A stretch of DNA of 64,000 bases from Streptomyces sp. NRRL S-337 (GTDB lineage: Bacteria; Actinomycetota; Actinomycetes; Streptomycetales; Streptomycetaceae), in assembly GCF_000720175.1 (NCBI RefSeq), contig NZ_JOIX01000032.1, forward strand, positions 14,186 through 78,185. Reading direction: 5' to 3'. The notes under the pieces are model-generated. The model did no database searches. It was not told the DNA's origin and saw only the letters and a list, made by a program, of their open reading frames with translations. Below are positions 17,791-27,135 of the stretch, in pieces. The position numbers were made by a program, and so were the translations under genes. The number at the start of each line of letters is the position of its first letter. Position 1 is the first letter of the stretch.

Positions 17791-19005
17791 GTGACTTCCT
17801 TCCCGGGCCTGGGCCCCTCCTCCGGTTTTCTGCAGTCCACCGCCTGGCGTGCGGCACTCGCCTTGGCGGTGGTGTTCGTGATGCTCGCCATGACCGGCTG
17901 GACGGCCGTCAGAGGCACCAAGGACGATGCCAATCCCCTGGCCACGGCCAGAACGGCCTGGAAGCACGCCACCTTCCTCGGGCGTCCGCTGCCCGACCCC
18001 AACGGCTCCCCGGCCACCCTGCGGGCCTTCTTCGCCGCGCTCACCGGCGCACAGAAGCAGCAGCTCGCCGCTCGGTACCCGCTGGTCGTCGGCAACATGG
18101 GCGGCGCGCCCGCCGCACTGCGTTACCGGGCCAACCGGATGGCGATCGACGACGCCCGCGCCGTGGAGAAGCGGCGGATGGGCGACCACCGGCTCACGCC
18201 CGTGGGCCGCCAGGAAGCCGGCCGGCTGATGCACCGCTTCGAGTCGATGATGAGCCCCGGGCGACAGATCCTCGCCTTCGATCCGGCCGGCGGCGGCCGG
18301 GCGGCGGAGGTCTTCGGCAACCTCCCGGCGGCGAAGCGGGTCTCCGTAGTGGTGCCCGGTGTGGACACCAACCTCTCGACCTTCGAACGGACCGCACGGG
18401 CCACCGCGGCGCCCGTCGGCATGGCGCGTTCCCTCTACGCCGCCGAGCGCACGGCCAAGCCGGGCGTGCGGACGGCCGTGATCGCCTGGGCCGACTACAC
18501 CACGCCGTCCGGCCTCGGCGTCGAGGCCGCCACCGGGAACCTCGCCGAGGCCGGCGCGATCCGGCTGCGCGCCCTGGTGAAGTCACTGCCGTCCTCCGAC
18601 ACCGTCTCGCTGTTCTGCCACAGCTACGGCTCCGTGGTGTGCGGCGTCGCCGCCCGGCACCTGCCGGCGAACGTCGAGGACATCACGGTCGCGGGCAGCC
18701 CCGGCATGCGGGCGGAGAGCCTCTCCGGGCTCGGCACCCACGCCCGGGTCTGGGCGATGCGGGACTCCGACGACTGGATCCAGGACGTGCCGTACCTGGA
18801 GGTCGGCGGCCTCGGCCACGGCGCCGACCCGGTGGATCCGTCCTTCGGCTCCCGGATCCTGTCCGCCGACGGTGCCGTCGGACACGCCGGCTACTTCGCG
18901 CCCGGCACCCGCAGCCTGCGCAACTTCGCTCTGGTCGGGGTCGGGGCGCTCGACTCGGTGGACTGCGCGACCGACGATCCGCACTGCAGCACGGGCCTGG
19001 CCTGA
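17791..19005 (+). CDS. DUF1023-type alpha/beta hydrolase, membrane-anchored (paralogue A)
   Basis: A 404-residue protein from GTG 17791 (VTSFPGLGPSSG); a longer frame to 17734 exists but lacks a ribosome site. A single hydrophobic segment at about 20-38 (RAALALAVVFVMLAMTGW) is a signal anchor, so the enzyme probably faces outside. The hydrolase domain holds the nucleophile motif LFCHSYGSVVCG, the acid region AMRDSDDWI and the histidine-bearing GHAGYF, matching Abhydrolase_8 (DUF1023). Substrate unknown; an ester or amide is expected. A clear paralogue lies at 22843-24012 with the same CHSYGSVVCG and GYFAPGT blocks. A hairpin follows at 19035. Confidence 0.85.
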   Translation: MTSFPGLGPSSGFLQSTAWRAALALAVVFVMLAMTGWTAVRGTKDDANPLATARTAWKHATFLGRPLPDPNGSPATLRAFFAALTGAQKQQLAARYPLVVGNMGGAPAALRYRANRMAIDDARAVEKRRMGDHRLTPVGRQEAGRLMHRFESMMSPGRQILAFDPAGGGRAAEVFGNLPAAKRVSVVVPGVDTNLSTFERTARATAAPVGMARSLYAAERTAKPGVRTAVIAWADYTTPSGLGVEAATGNLAEAGAIRLRALVKSLPSSDTVSLFCHSYGSVVCGVAARHLPANVEDITVAGSPGMRAESLSGLGTHARVWAMRDSDDWIQDVPYLEVGGLGHGADPVDPSFGSRILSADGAVGHAGYFAPGTRSLRNFALVGVGALDSVDCATDDPHCSTGLA

Positions 19006-19034
19006 ACTCCCGCGCGGATACGGCCGGTTCCCGC

Positions 19035-19069
19035 CGGCACGGCCCGGCGCCCGGGGACGGGCCGTGCCG
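19035..19069. terminator. hairpin terminator after hydrolase A
   Basis: A perfect 12-bp GC stem (19035-19046 with 19058-19069) and 11-base loop begin 29 bp after the hydrolase stop. No T-run. Confidence 0.7.
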
Positions 19070-19209
19070 ACGGGAACCGTCCCCGGTGGCGAGCGCGTCA
19101 ATGGGGCGAGGGCCGGAAGCGGCTGGGCCGAGGCGCGTGACGCGCGTAGTCCTGGCAGGCGCCTTCAAGGTGTCCGGAAGGGGGACGGGCGGGCAACCGC
19201 CCGCATACG

Positions 19210-20100
19210 ATGAGCCGCATGGGTGATGTGCTGGCCGGTTTTCATGCCGTCTGGGAGTTCGACACGGACTCCGTACTCATCCGCTTCGAACGGGGGATCC
19301 GCAGGCCGAAGCTCTTCCAGGCGCTCGGCGAGCGACGCATTCCGTACGAGGCGCTGAGCTCCGTCGAGCTGTCCGAGGGCAGACGCGGCACGGTGGTGCT
19401 GCACGCCGTGCCCAGGCCTGGTGCCGACCCCCTGATGGAGGCGGCGAACGGGCAGCTGAAGGAGGAGGCCGATCCGTATCGGCTGGTGCTGCCGGCCGAA
19501 CGCGCGACCCTGGCGGAGTTCTACGCGGACGAGCTGCGCACGGCGCTGGGCCCCGACGCCAAGGAACCGGCCGAGCGTCATCTGGTGACCGCACCGGAAC
19601 CTCCGCTCCACTTCAAGGCGTACGACGGCAAGGCCTCCTTCGACGGCCGTTCGGTCGCCTTCCGCTGGTTCTGGACCGGGGCATCGTCGGCGAAGTGGAA
19701 GTGCGGCGACCAGACCTTCACGGTCGGCGAGTTGGCCGGCGTCGAGTGGCGCTCGCCGGAGATCTTCAACGGCTACCTCCGGCTGTTGGAACGCGGGGCG
19801 GCCGAACCAGGCAAGGGCGAGGCCGATCAGGACCCGGCAGCGGTGGTGTTCGGGCTGGGGTACGGCCCCGTCCACGAGTCGCTGCCGTTCGCCGCAGCGG
19901 TACTGCAGGCGGTGCGCGCCGCCGAGCCGGAGCAGGAGAGCGCGGAGCGCGAACCGGTGTGCCGCCGGGCCGGGGACGCAGGCCGGGACCCCGCGGACAT
20001 CGCGGACCGGATACGGCACTTGGGCGAGCTGCACGACGCCGGGCTGCTGACGGACGACGAGTTCAGTATGAAGAAGGCCGAACTGCTGGCCGAGCTGTAG
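19210..20100 (+). CDS. DUF4429 protein with C-terminal SHOCT motif
   Basis: A 296-residue soluble protein; ATG 19210 or, three codons later, ATG 19219. Two related beta-rich repeats are visible: VLAGFHAVWEFDTDSVLIRFERG at the start and FKAYDGKASFDGRSVAFRWFWTGA near 135, as in DUF4429, a pleckstrin-like fold. The C-terminus ADIADRIRHLGELHDAGLLTDDEFSMKKAELLAEL is a textbook SHOCT segment, a short oligomerisation or regulatory helix pair. Function of this combination is not known. It sits between hydrolase A and the two-component genes on the same strand; a separate promoter for the kinase is likely in the 159-bp gap behind it. Confidence 0.85.
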   Translation: MSRMGDVLAGFHAVWEFDTDSVLIRFERGIRRPKLFQALGERRIPYEALSSVELSEGRRGTVVLHAVPRPGADPLMEAANGQLKEEADPYRLVLPAERATLAEFYADELRTALGPDAKEPAERHLVTAPEPPLHFKAYDGKASFDGRSVAFRWFWTGASSAKWKCGDQTFTVGELAGVEWRSPEIFNGYLRLLERGAAEPGKGEADQDPAAVVFGLGYGPVHESLPFAAAVLQAVRAAEPEQESAEREPVCRRAGDAGRDPADIADRIRHLGELHDAGLLTDDEFSMKKAELLAEL

Positions 20101-20179
20101 GACCCCGGCTCACCGCGGGCCGGCTGCCGACCGGCGGTGTCGTGCCGCGGTCTCGTGCGGCGGTTTCGTGCGGTGGTGG

Positions 20180-20222
20180 GTCATACCGTGGTACGGGGCC
20201 GAAGGCCGACCCGTGGTATGAC
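20180..20222. promoter_or_regulatory. inverted GTCATACC / GGTATGAC repeat before the sensor kinase gene
   Basis: GTCATACC (20180-20187) and its reverse complement (20215-20222) face each other 27 bp apart, 38 bp before the kinase ATG. A direct repeat CCGTGGTAYG (20186 and 20212) overlaps both. The TCATACC core recurs twice before the DUF4097 lipoprotein gene at 38061-38103, suggesting a common regulator, probably the LuxR-type response regulator encoded next. Confidence 0.55.
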
Positions 20223-20259
20223 GCCCGGGCCCAGGCCGTCCGCTTACATTGACTCCGCG

Positions 20260-21693
20260 ATGAACGGACGATCCCCAACCCCAGCCCCCGAGGCGGCCCG
20301 CAGCGCCGAGCGCGAGCCGGCCCGGTCGAGAGCGCTGCGCGCCGCACGGCAGGCGCTGCGCATCCTCGCCGTCGAGCTCGGCACCCCGACCGAACCCGGC
20401 ATCCCACTGTTCGCCGGCGTGCAGAGCCGCTGGCTGCGCCGGGTGCCGTACCTCGTCGCCTTCCCGTTCACGGTGTCGTTGCTGCCGACGACCATCAACG
20501 TCCTCGGCAACGACTACGGCATGAGCGGCGGTCTGGCCGGCGCGCTCGCCACCGCCCAGACCGTGCCCCTGATGCTGGCCGTGACCCGGCCGCTGCAGGC
20601 CTGGTGGGTGATCTTCGCCGCGGATGTCGTCTGCGCCCTGGGGCTCACCGTGGTCGACGGCGTGGCGGACCGCGCCTGGCCCTGGACGCCCCCGGCGATC
20701 GTCGGCTATCTCGCACTGATGCTGGCACTGTCCCTGCGCGAGCGCCGGCGCACCCTGATAGCCGTCTGGCTGACGACCGGCTTCGCCGGAATACTCTCCG
20801 AGATAATGACCCCGGAGCGCAGCCAGAGCACCTGGGTGCTGACGTTCGTGCTCGCCGGCGTGATGCTGCTGATGGGCGCCACTCTGCGAGAACGGGGCGA
20901 CGCACAGCGGAAGTTGATCGAGCAGGAGACCATCAGCGAGGCCGAACGCGCCCGCCGAACGCTCCTGGAGGAACGCACCCGGATCGCCCGCGAACTGCAC
21001 GACGTGGTCGCCCACCACATGTCGGTGATCACGGTCCAGGCGGACAGCGCCCCGTACCGCATCAGCGGGATACCCAAGGAGGCGGAGGAGGAGTTCGGGT
21101 CGATCGCCGCGACCGCGCGCGAGTCCCTGACGGAGATGCGCCGGCTGCTCGGCGTGCTGCGCAGCGAGGAGACGGAACGGCAGGGCGGCGGCCCGGAGAA
21201 GACCCCGCAGCCCGGGGTGGCGATGCTGCCGAAGCTGGTCGAGGGGACCGTACGGGCCGGTGTGCCGGTGGAGTTGGTGCTGCCGGAGGAGCCGGTGGTG
21301 CTCGAACCGGCGGTGGATCTGTCCGCGTACCGCATCGTGCAGGAGGCGCTGGCCAATGTGGTGCGGCACGCCCCCCGCGCACAGACCCGGGTGTCGGTCA
21401 TACCGACCGCGGACCGCACCCGGCTGACGGTGCTGATCGTCAACTCCGCCCCGCCCGTGGCATCCGCGCCCTCCGCGCCGTTCGAGACGAGCGGGACCGG
21501 CCACGGCCTGGTCGGGATGCGGGAGCGGGTGCGGCTGGTGGACGGTTCGCTCGACACCGGTCCGCTGCCCGACGGCGGCTTCCGGGTCGCGGCCCAGCTG
21601 CCTCTCGCGCCCGCGCCCGGCTCCCCCGCGTCCGGCTCCGCCGCTTCCCCCTCGGGATCTCCCCTCTCAGCGAAGGATTCCGCCTCTTCATGA
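20260..21693 (+). CDS. two-component sensor histidine kinase, NarL/DesK-type (HisKA_3)
   Basis: A 477-residue membrane kinase from ATG 20260. The N-terminal half (about 65-215) has roughly five or six hydrophobic helices without a large extracytoplasmic domain. A helical linker leads to the HisKA_3 dimerisation block RIARELHDVVAHHMSVITVQADSA, with the phosphoacceptor His in ELHDVV. The ATPase part has the N box EALANVVRHA and G box TGHGLVGMRERVRLVDGSL. It phosphorylates the LuxR-type regulator encoded immediately downstream; the ATGA overlap (21690-21693) shows translational coupling. Membrane-embedded sensing of envelope stress or a hydrophobic ligand is plausible. Confidence 0.93.
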   Translation: MNGRSPTPAPEAARSAEREPARSRALRAARQALRILAVELGTPTEPGIPLFAGVQSRWLRRVPYLVAFPFTVSLLPTTINVLGNDYGMSGGLAGALATAQTVPLMLAVTRPLQAWWVIFAADVVCALGLTVVDGVADRAWPWTPPAIVGYLALMLALSLRERRRTLIAVWLTTGFAGILSEIMTPERSQSTWVLTFVLAGVMLLMGATLRERGDAQRKLIEQETISEAERARRTLLEERTRIARELHDVVAHHMSVITVQADSAPYRISGIPKEAEEEFGSIAATARESLTEMRRLLGVLRSEETERQGGGPEKTPQPGVAMLPKLVEGTVRAGVPVELVLPEEPVVLEPAVDLSAYRIVQEALANVVRHAPRAQTRVSVIPTADRTRLTVLIVNSAPPVASAPSAPFETSGTGHGLVGMRERVRLVDGSLDTGPLPDGGFRVAAQLPLAPAPGSPASGSAASPSGSPLSAKDSASS

Positions 21694-22373
21694 CCACGCG
21701 CGTGATCATCGTCGACGACCAGGCCATGGTGCGCGCGGGGTTTGCCGCGCTGCTCGCCGCGCAGAGCGACATCGATGTGGTGGGCGACGCTCCCGATGGT
21801 GTGCAAGGGGTGGAGCTGAGCCGTCGGACGCACCCCGATGTGGTGCTGATGGACGTCCGGATGCCGGAGATGGACGGGCTGGAAGCGGCCCGGCAACTGC
21901 TCGCTCCGCCGCGCGGCGTCACCCACCGCCCCAAGGTGCTCATGCTGACCACCTTCGACGTCGACGACTACGTGTACGAGGCGCTGCGCGCGGGGGCCTC
22001 GGGGTTCCTGCTCAAGGACGCCCCGCCGGCCGATCTGATCTCCGCGGTGCGCGTGGTGGCGGCGGGGGAGGCCCTGCTCGCGCCGTCGGTGACCCGTCGG
22101 CTGATCGCCGATTTCGCCCGCCAGCGGCCGGCGCCCCGCAAGGACCGTGCCTCGCTGCGGCTGAACGGCCTGACTCCGCGGGAGACCGAGGTGCTGGAGC
22201 TGATCGCCCGCGGTCTGTCGAACCAGGAGATCGCCGAGGCGCTGATCCTCGCCGAGCAGACCGTGAAGACCCACATCGGGCGGGTGCTGGCCAAACTGGA
22301 ACTGCGGGACCGCGCGCAGGCCGTGATCTTCGCGTACGAGTCGGGGCTGGTGGCGCCGGGGAGTGGCAGTTAG
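21690..22373 (+). CDS. LuxR/NarL family response regulator
   Basis: A 227-residue regulator. The receiver domain (1-125) has IIVDDQ, the phosphorylation site Asp55 in VVLMDVRMPEMDG, and LKDAPP with the conserved Lys. The C-terminal LuxR HTH (about 155-215) reads LTPRETEVLELIARGLSNQEIAEALILAEQTVKTHIGRVLAKL. Partner of the upstream kinase (ATGA overlap). Candidate targets are the TCATACC repeats before the kinase gene itself and before the DUF4097 lipoprotein gene at 38 kb; this is inference from the shared motif. Confidence 0.95.
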   Translation: MTTRVIIVDDQAMVRAGFAALLAAQSDIDVVGDAPDGVQGVELSRRTHPDVVLMDVRMPEMDGLEAARQLLAPPRGVTHRPKVLMLTTFDVDDYVYEALRAGASGFLLKDAPPADLISAVRVVAAGEALLAPSVTRRLIADFARQRPAPRKDRASLRLNGLTPRETEVLELIARGLSNQEIAEALILAEQTVKTHIGRVLAKLELRDRAQAVIFAYESGLVAPGSGS

Positions 22374-22380
22374 AGCAGTA

Positions 22381-22515
22381 GAGGGAGCTGTCGTTGAAGC
22401 TGTAGCTGAAGCTGTGGTGGCAGCTGTGGTTGAAGCGTCGGTGAGGCTGTGGTGGGAGCTGTGGTTGCAGCTTTCCCTGGAGCTGTAGCTGGAGCTGGAG
22501 TGGAAGCGGTGGGGG
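22381..22515. repeat. degenerate GARGCTGTRGYTG-type repeat tract
   Basis: Just behind the response regulator stop, about 135 bp consist of drifting copies of an AGCTGTGGTTGAAGC-like unit (for example AGCTGTAGCTGAAGCTGTGG, AGCTGTGGTTGAAGC, AGCTGTGGTTGCAGC). It is not coding in any convincing frame. The remaining gap to 22842 holds GC-rich sequence with repeated CCCTACG runs and no supported gene. Confidence 0.6.
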
Positions 22516-22842
22516 CGACACGCCTCGGCTAACGCGGCCCCGGTTGCCGGTCCTCTTCGGGCCGGTGGCTGGGGCCGTGGCCCGTCGCCCGCCCCCTGAC
22601 GCGATTCGCGTAGCCCGTCCACCCGCGCAACCCCTACGCCCCTCCTCCGTTTCCTACGTTCCCTCCACGGCCCCCTACGTTCCCCCAACGCCCTTTTCGC
22701 GCGCGCTCCTTCCTGAGGACGAGCGCGGTGCCGGACCCCCTACCCCGGTATCACCCCGGAGTTGGCTCCGCGGTGTGACGCCGTGTCATGCACCGTCTTC
22801 CTACCTTTCCTCCGCCACACCAACGGGAGAGGGAGACACACC

Positions 22843-24012
22843 ATGTCCGTGCTGCGCACCGTCGCACGACGCAGCAAGCGCACGCTGATCGCCGCCGCGC
22901 TCGCGGTGACCGTGGCCGCCGGAACCGGCGGCTGGGCGGCAGGTTCCGCGCAGACCGCCGTTACCGGCCCGCCGCCCGGTGCCTCCGCCTGGCGCGCGGA
23001 CCACTCCCTCGGCGTGCGGTTGCCGGATCCGGCGACCGCCCGACCGACCGCCGTCGCCCGCTTCTTCGCCTCGCTGACCGATGCCCAGCAGCAGGCTCTC
23101 GCCGTCCGGCACCCGCTCACCGTGGGCAATCTCGACGGCGCCCCGATCACCCTGCGGTACAGGGCAAACTCCCTTGCCCTGAAGGCGGAACGAGCCCGTC
23201 AGCTGGCCCGTGCGGCGGATCCGGCCGGCACCCTCCAGGACCACCAGCAGGCCAGGAAGGCGGCCGACCGGTGTGCCGCACTGCTCAAGCCCGGCCGCCG
23301 GATCCTCGCCTTCGACCCGCGCGGACGTGGTCAAGTGGCGGAGGTGTACGGGGACTTGGTCGCCGCGGAACACACCGCCGTGATCGTGCCGGGCTCGGAC
23401 ATCGACCTGGCGTCGTTCGACCGCGCCAAGGACCCGTACGGCACGCCGACCGGGATGGCCAGGTCGCTGCGTACCCAGATGACCGCCGACGCTCCCGGAA
23501 CCCGTACCGCCGTCATCGCCTGGGTCGGGTACACCACCCCGGTCGGCATCGGCCCGGACGCCGTCACCGGCCGGCTCGCCGAGGCCGGTGCGCCCCGGCT
23601 GGCCCGCTTCCTGTCCGGGCTGGCGGCCACCGGCGTGCCGGCACCGGCCGTGCTGTGCCACAGCTACGGCTCGGTGGTCTGCGGACTGGCGGTGCCGCGG
23701 CTGGGTGGTCAGGGTCGCATCGCCGATCTGATCGTCTTCGGCTCCCCCGGTATGCGCCGGGACGATGTGGCGGAACTGCACACCTCCGCCCGGGTCTGGG
23801 CGGCTCGGGACGCGTCCGACTGGATCGGCGATGTCCCGAACGTCGAGTTGCTGGGCCTCGGCCACGGCGAGGACCCCACCGACCCCGAATTCGGCGCCCG
23901 GCACGTCTCCGCGAAGCGGGCCGAGGGCCACACCGGCTACTTCGCCCCCGGTACGGACTCGCTCCAGAACTTCGCGGCCATCGTGCTGGGCCGGTACGGC
24001 CGCGTCAGCTGA
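22843..24012 (+). CDS. DUF1023-type alpha/beta hydrolase, secreted or membrane-anchored (paralogue B)
   Basis: A 389-residue protein from ATG 22843, with GGGAGAGGGAGA upstream. The N-terminus (VARRSKRTLIAAALAVTVAA) is a signal peptide or anchor. The hydrolase core repeats the features of paralogue A: VLCHSYGSVVCGLAV with the nucleophile Ser, AARDASDWIGDVPNVELLGLGHG, and GHTGYFAPGTDSLQNFA. The part between residues 45 and 150 includes FFASLTDAQQQALAVRHPLTVGNLDGAP, shared with A. Substrate unknown. It is followed after 124 bp by an acyltransferase-3 gene on the same strand; the pair could form an acylation/deacylation cassette, an inference only. Confidence 0.87.
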   Translation: MSVLRTVARRSKRTLIAAALAVTVAAGTGGWAAGSAQTAVTGPPPGASAWRADHSLGVRLPDPATARPTAVARFFASLTDAQQQALAVRHPLTVGNLDGAPITLRYRANSLALKAERARQLARAADPAGTLQDHQQARKAADRCAALLKPGRRILAFDPRGRGQVAEVYGDLVAAEHTAVIVPGSDIDLASFDRAKDPYGTPTGMARSLRTQMTADAPGTRTAVIAWVGYTTPVGIGPDAVTGRLAEAGAPRLARFLSGLAATGVPAPAVLCHSYGSVVCGLAVPRLGGQGRIADLIVFGSPGMRRDDVAELHTSARVWAARDASDWIGDVPNVELLGLGHGEDPTDPEFGARHVSAKRAEGHTGYFAPGTDSLQNFAAIVLGRYGRVS

Positions 24013-24136
24013 CGCGCACAAGCGGGGCGCGGCATGTCACCACGCGGCACGTCACCGCATGGTCGCCCCGTACCCCTCCACCTCCCTGCACCTCCCTGCA
24101 TCACCCACCTTCAGGACGCAGAGGCCAAGGATCCCC

Positions 24137-25357
24137 ATGAAAACCACATCCACAGTCCGCTCAGCCGTCCGCGCGATCGAGGCGCGTACCCCCGCGGAGC
24201 GGGACCGGGCGATCGACGGGCTGCGGGCGCTCGCGCTGCTCGCGGTACCCACCGGCCACTGGCTGCTCGGTGGCTTCACCCTGGACGCCGAGGGTGCGCT
24301 GCACAACGCCAGTCCGCTGACCGCCTTGGGCTTACTCGCGCCCGCCAGTTGGGTGCTGCAGATGCTCGGCATCTTCTTCCTGGTCGGCGGCTACGCCTCG
24401 GTGCTGTCCTACCGGCGCGCCCTCGGGCGCGACGAGTCCGTGGGCGGTTGGCTGCGCGGACGGCTCATCAGACTTGGCCGGCCGGTGCTCGGCGTCACGG
24501 CCGTATGGGCGGCGCTGCTGCCGCTGCTCTACAGCGTGGGCGTACCGGATGCGACCCTGCGGACGGGCGCGACGCTGGTCATCCAGCCACTGTGGTTCGT
24601 CGGCGTGTACGCGGCGATCACCACGCTGACGCCGTACTGCGTCCGCGCGGCGAGCCGTATGGGCGCCTGGGCTGCCGCGCCGCTGCTGGTGGCCGTGGCG
24701 GCGGTGGACTTCCTGCGCTACGGGCCGTTCGCCGACGCCATGCCGTCCTGGCTGAGCCTGCTGAATCTGGTCCCCGGGTGGATGTTCGCCTATCAGCTGG
24801 GCGTCTCCTGGGGCGAGCGGCGGCTCGGCCGGCGGGCCGCCTGGACGCTCCTGTTCGGCGGGGCGGCTCTGTTCGCGGCACTGCTGCTGTTCTTCCACTA
24901 CCCGGCGAGCATGGTGGGCGTCCCCGGCCAGGACCGTACGAACTCGCATCCGCCGTCGCTGCTGGTCCTGGCGCTGGCGGCGGCCCAGTCCGGTGCAGCG
25001 ATCCTGCTCCGGGACCGGATCGCCCGCCTTCTGCGCCGGCCCGCGCTGTGGGCGCCGGTCGTGGTCATCAACCTGTCGGCGATGACGATCCTGTGCTGGC
25101 ACCAGACGGCGATGCTGTCCGCGGCGGTGCCCGCGTCCTTCCTCGGAGCGGTGCCCGGTCTGACCGTCGCGCCCGTCACGCCGGGGTGGATCCTCGTCCG
25201 GCTCGCCTGGCTGCCGGTCTTCGCCGTCGCCCTGCTGCTGATCGCCCGCAGCACCCGCCGTTTCGAGGCCCCTTGGACGGATGTCACCCGTGCCCGCCGC
25301 GGCCTCGCCGCGGTCCTGGCTACCGCGTTCGCGGCGTTCGCGCTGGGGCTGGCGTAG
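24137..25357 (+). CDS. acyltransferase 3 family integral membrane protein
   Basis: A 406-residue polytopic membrane protein with about ten hydrophobic helices. The start block RDRAIDGLRALALLAVPTGHWLLGG carries the family-typical RxxxIDGLRALA with a downstream catalytic-type His. Further family features are the long helical hairpins, GWMFAYQLGVSWGERRLGRRA, and a second histidine in LCWHQTAML. Such proteins move acyl groups from a cytosolic donor to sugars, peptidoglycan or lipids across the membrane. The acceptor is not known. Preceded by hydrolase B. Confidence 0.88.
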   Translation: MKTTSTVRSAVRAIEARTPAERDRAIDGLRALALLAVPTGHWLLGGFTLDAEGALHNASPLTALGLLAPASWVLQMLGIFFLVGGYASVLSYRRALGRDESVGGWLRGRLIRLGRPVLGVTAVWAALLPLLYSVGVPDATLRTGATLVIQPLWFVGVYAAITTLTPYCVRAASRMGAWAAAPLLVAVAAVDFLRYGPFADAMPSWLSLLNLVPGWMFAYQLGVSWGERRLGRRAAWTLLFGGAALFAALLLFFHYPASMVGVPGQDRTNSHPPSLLVLALAAAQSGAAILLRDRIARLLRRPALWAPVVVINLSAMTILCWHQTAMLSAAVPASFLGAVPGLTVAPVTPGWILVRLAWLPVFAVALLLIARSTRRFEAPWTDVTRARRGLAAVLATAFAAFALGLA

Positions 25358-25526
25358 GGCCGGGGCGCAGCAGCCCGGGCGCAGCGGCCCAGGCCTCGGC
25401 AGCCCGGGGCATGCCCGTCGAGCCACCCGGCCCATCCGAGCCCCCGGACGGCCCGGGCCACCCGGGCGGCCCCGGACCGACGCCCAAGCAGGACACCCCG
25501 TGATCGGCCCACCCCCAGCCCGCGGG

Positions 25527-26552
25527 CTACTCCCGCCCCGCCGACGTGTGCGTCATGTCCGCGTAGCGCTCGCCCGCCACCTTGTCGGCGATCGGCTCCA
25601 GGAGGGCCAGTTCCTCGTGGGTGAGCCGGATGCGGGTGGCGGCGGTGTTCTCCTCGACCCGGTGGCGCTTGCGGGTGCCGGGGATCGGGACGACGGCCAG
25701 GCCGTGCACGGCGGCCTGCTGCTGCACCCAGGCCAGGGCGATCTGCCCGAGCGTGGCGTCGTGGGAGTCGGCGACCGTCCGGACCGGTTCCAGCAGTGCG
25801 GCGTTGGCGGCCGCGTTGTCGCCGGTGAAGCGCGGCTGGGTACGACGGAAGTCGTCCGTGCTGAGCTCCTGGTCGGCGTGCACGAACGCGCCGGTCAGGA
25901 AGCCGCGGCCGAGCGGCGAGTAGGGCACCAGGCCGACGCCGAGCTCGGCCGCGGCGGGCACCACGCCGGACTCGATGTCCCGGCTGAAGAGGGACCACTC
26001 GGACTGGACGGCCGCGATCGGGTGGATGGCGTGCGCCGCGCGCAGTTCGGTGCCGGTCACCTCGCTCAGTCCCAGGTGCTTGACCTTGCCCTCGGTGACC
26101 AGTTCGGCCATCGCCCCGATCGACTCCTCCAGGGGGACGTCCGGGTTGCGGCGGTGCATGTAGTAGAGGTCGATCTCGTCGACGCCCAGCCGCTTGAGGC
26201 TGCCTTCGACGGCCTGGCGGATGTAGGCGCGGTCGTTGCGGATGATGCGCCGGTACGGGTCGTCCGGGGCGTCCGGGTCGGGGGAGATGGCGAACTTGGT
26301 GGCCAGGACGACCTCGTCGCGGTGCGCCTGGATGAAGGGGGCGATGAACTTCTCGTTCTCCCCGCTGCCGTACATGTCGGCGGTGTCGTAGAGCGTCACG
26401 CCCAGCTCCAGCGCGCGCTCCAGGGTGGCCCGTGCCTCGTCGGCGTCCGTGGGCCCGTAGGCGAAACTCATGCCCATACAGCCGAGGCCCTGCACTCCGA
26501 CGCGGGGGCCGCCGGTGCCCAGCTCGACCGTCTCGATCTTCTCGCTACCCAT
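25527..26552 (-). CDS. aldo/keto reductase
   Basis: A 341-residue NADPH-dependent (beta/alpha)8-barrel reductase. The catalytic tetrad is visible as Asp and Tyr in YDTADMYGSGENE, Lys in LATKFAI, and His in LYYMHRRNP. The cofactor end has PIPGTRKRHRVEENT. It reduces aldehydes or ketones in the cytosol; substrate unassigned. It is 6 bp behind the merR-type gene on the same strand, so both are one operon, probably switched on by the MerR regulator in response to an electrophile or other small molecule. A second oxidoreductase (33959-34849) has a very similar MerR-type promoter. Confidence 0.95.
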   Translation of the reverse strand: MGSEKIETVELGTGGPRVGVQGLGCMGMSFAYGPTDADEARATLERALELGVTLYDTADMYGSGENEKFIAPFIQAHRDEVVLATKFAISPDPDAPDDPYRRIIRNDRAYIRQAVEGSLKRLGVDEIDLYYMHRRNPDVPLEESIGAMAELVTEGKVKHLGLSEVTGTELRAAHAIHPIAAVQSEWSLFSRDIESGVVPAAAELGVGLVPYSPLGRGFLTGAFVHADQELSTDDFRRTQPRFTGDNAAANAALLEPVRTVADSHDATLGQIALAWVQQQAAVHGLAVVPIPGTRKRHRVEENTAATRIRLTHEELALLEPIADKVAGERYADMTHTSAGRE

Positions 26553-26558
26553 GAAACC

Positions 26559-27050
26559 TCAGAACCTCTCGGACGCCCGCCGGGCGTCGGCGTAGATGTC
26601 GATCTTGTAGTCGAGTACGTCCAGCGTGCTCTGCAGCTCCGTGATGCGCTGCCGCACGTCCTCGCGGTGCGCGGTCAGCAACTGCTCACGCTCGGCGAAG
26701 GTGCTCTCGCCCTGCCGGACAAGTTCGGCGTAGCGGACCATGTCGGCGACCGGCATGCCGGTCAGCCGCAGCTTGGTGACCAGGCTCAGCCAGTCCAGAT
26801 CGCGGTTGCTGAACCGGCGCTGCCCGGTGTGCGTACGGTTCACGTGCGGCATCAGGCCTATCCGCTCGTACCAGCGGAGGGTGTGGGCGCTGAGCCCGGT
26901 GTGCTCCGAGACCTCGCTGATCGTGTACCGGTCCTGGCCGGTGGGCTTGGGGTGCGGGAGCGGCGGGGGGCCGCAGTTGCGGACCTTCACCGGCCGTTCG
27001 GCGGTCGCTGCCAGGCCGCTCGTCACCGGTTCGCTCTGCGTGACCGTCAT
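26559..27050 (-). CDS. MerR family transcriptional regulator
   Basis: A 163-residue regulator. After a 40-residue Pro-rich N-terminal extension comes the winged HTH: RYTISEVSEHTGLSAHTLRWYERIGLMPHVNRTHTGQRRFSNRDLDWL, very close to MerR consensus. The C-terminal helix (about 120-155) is the dimer coiled coil ending CD-poor (no Cys or His cluster), so a metal ligand is unlikely. It sits directly upstream of the aldo/keto reductase (6-bp gap) and probably activates its own operon from the operator at 27136-27163. Confidence 0.94.
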   Translation of the reverse strand: MTVTQSEPVTSGLAATAERPVKVRNCGPPPLPHPKPTGQDRYTISEVSEHTGLSAHTLRWYERIGLMPHVNRTHTGQRRFSNRDLDWLSLVTKLRLTGMPVADMVRYAELVRQGESTFAEREQLLTAHREDVRQRITELQSTLDVLDYKIDIYADARRASERF

Positions 27051-27135
27051 GCCCCGTCTCCCCTGTTTCGCCGGATTGCTCTCGACTTCGCCGCGGACCT
27101 CGCGGCTTCACGCCGGATGCCTTGCGACGTCTTCA

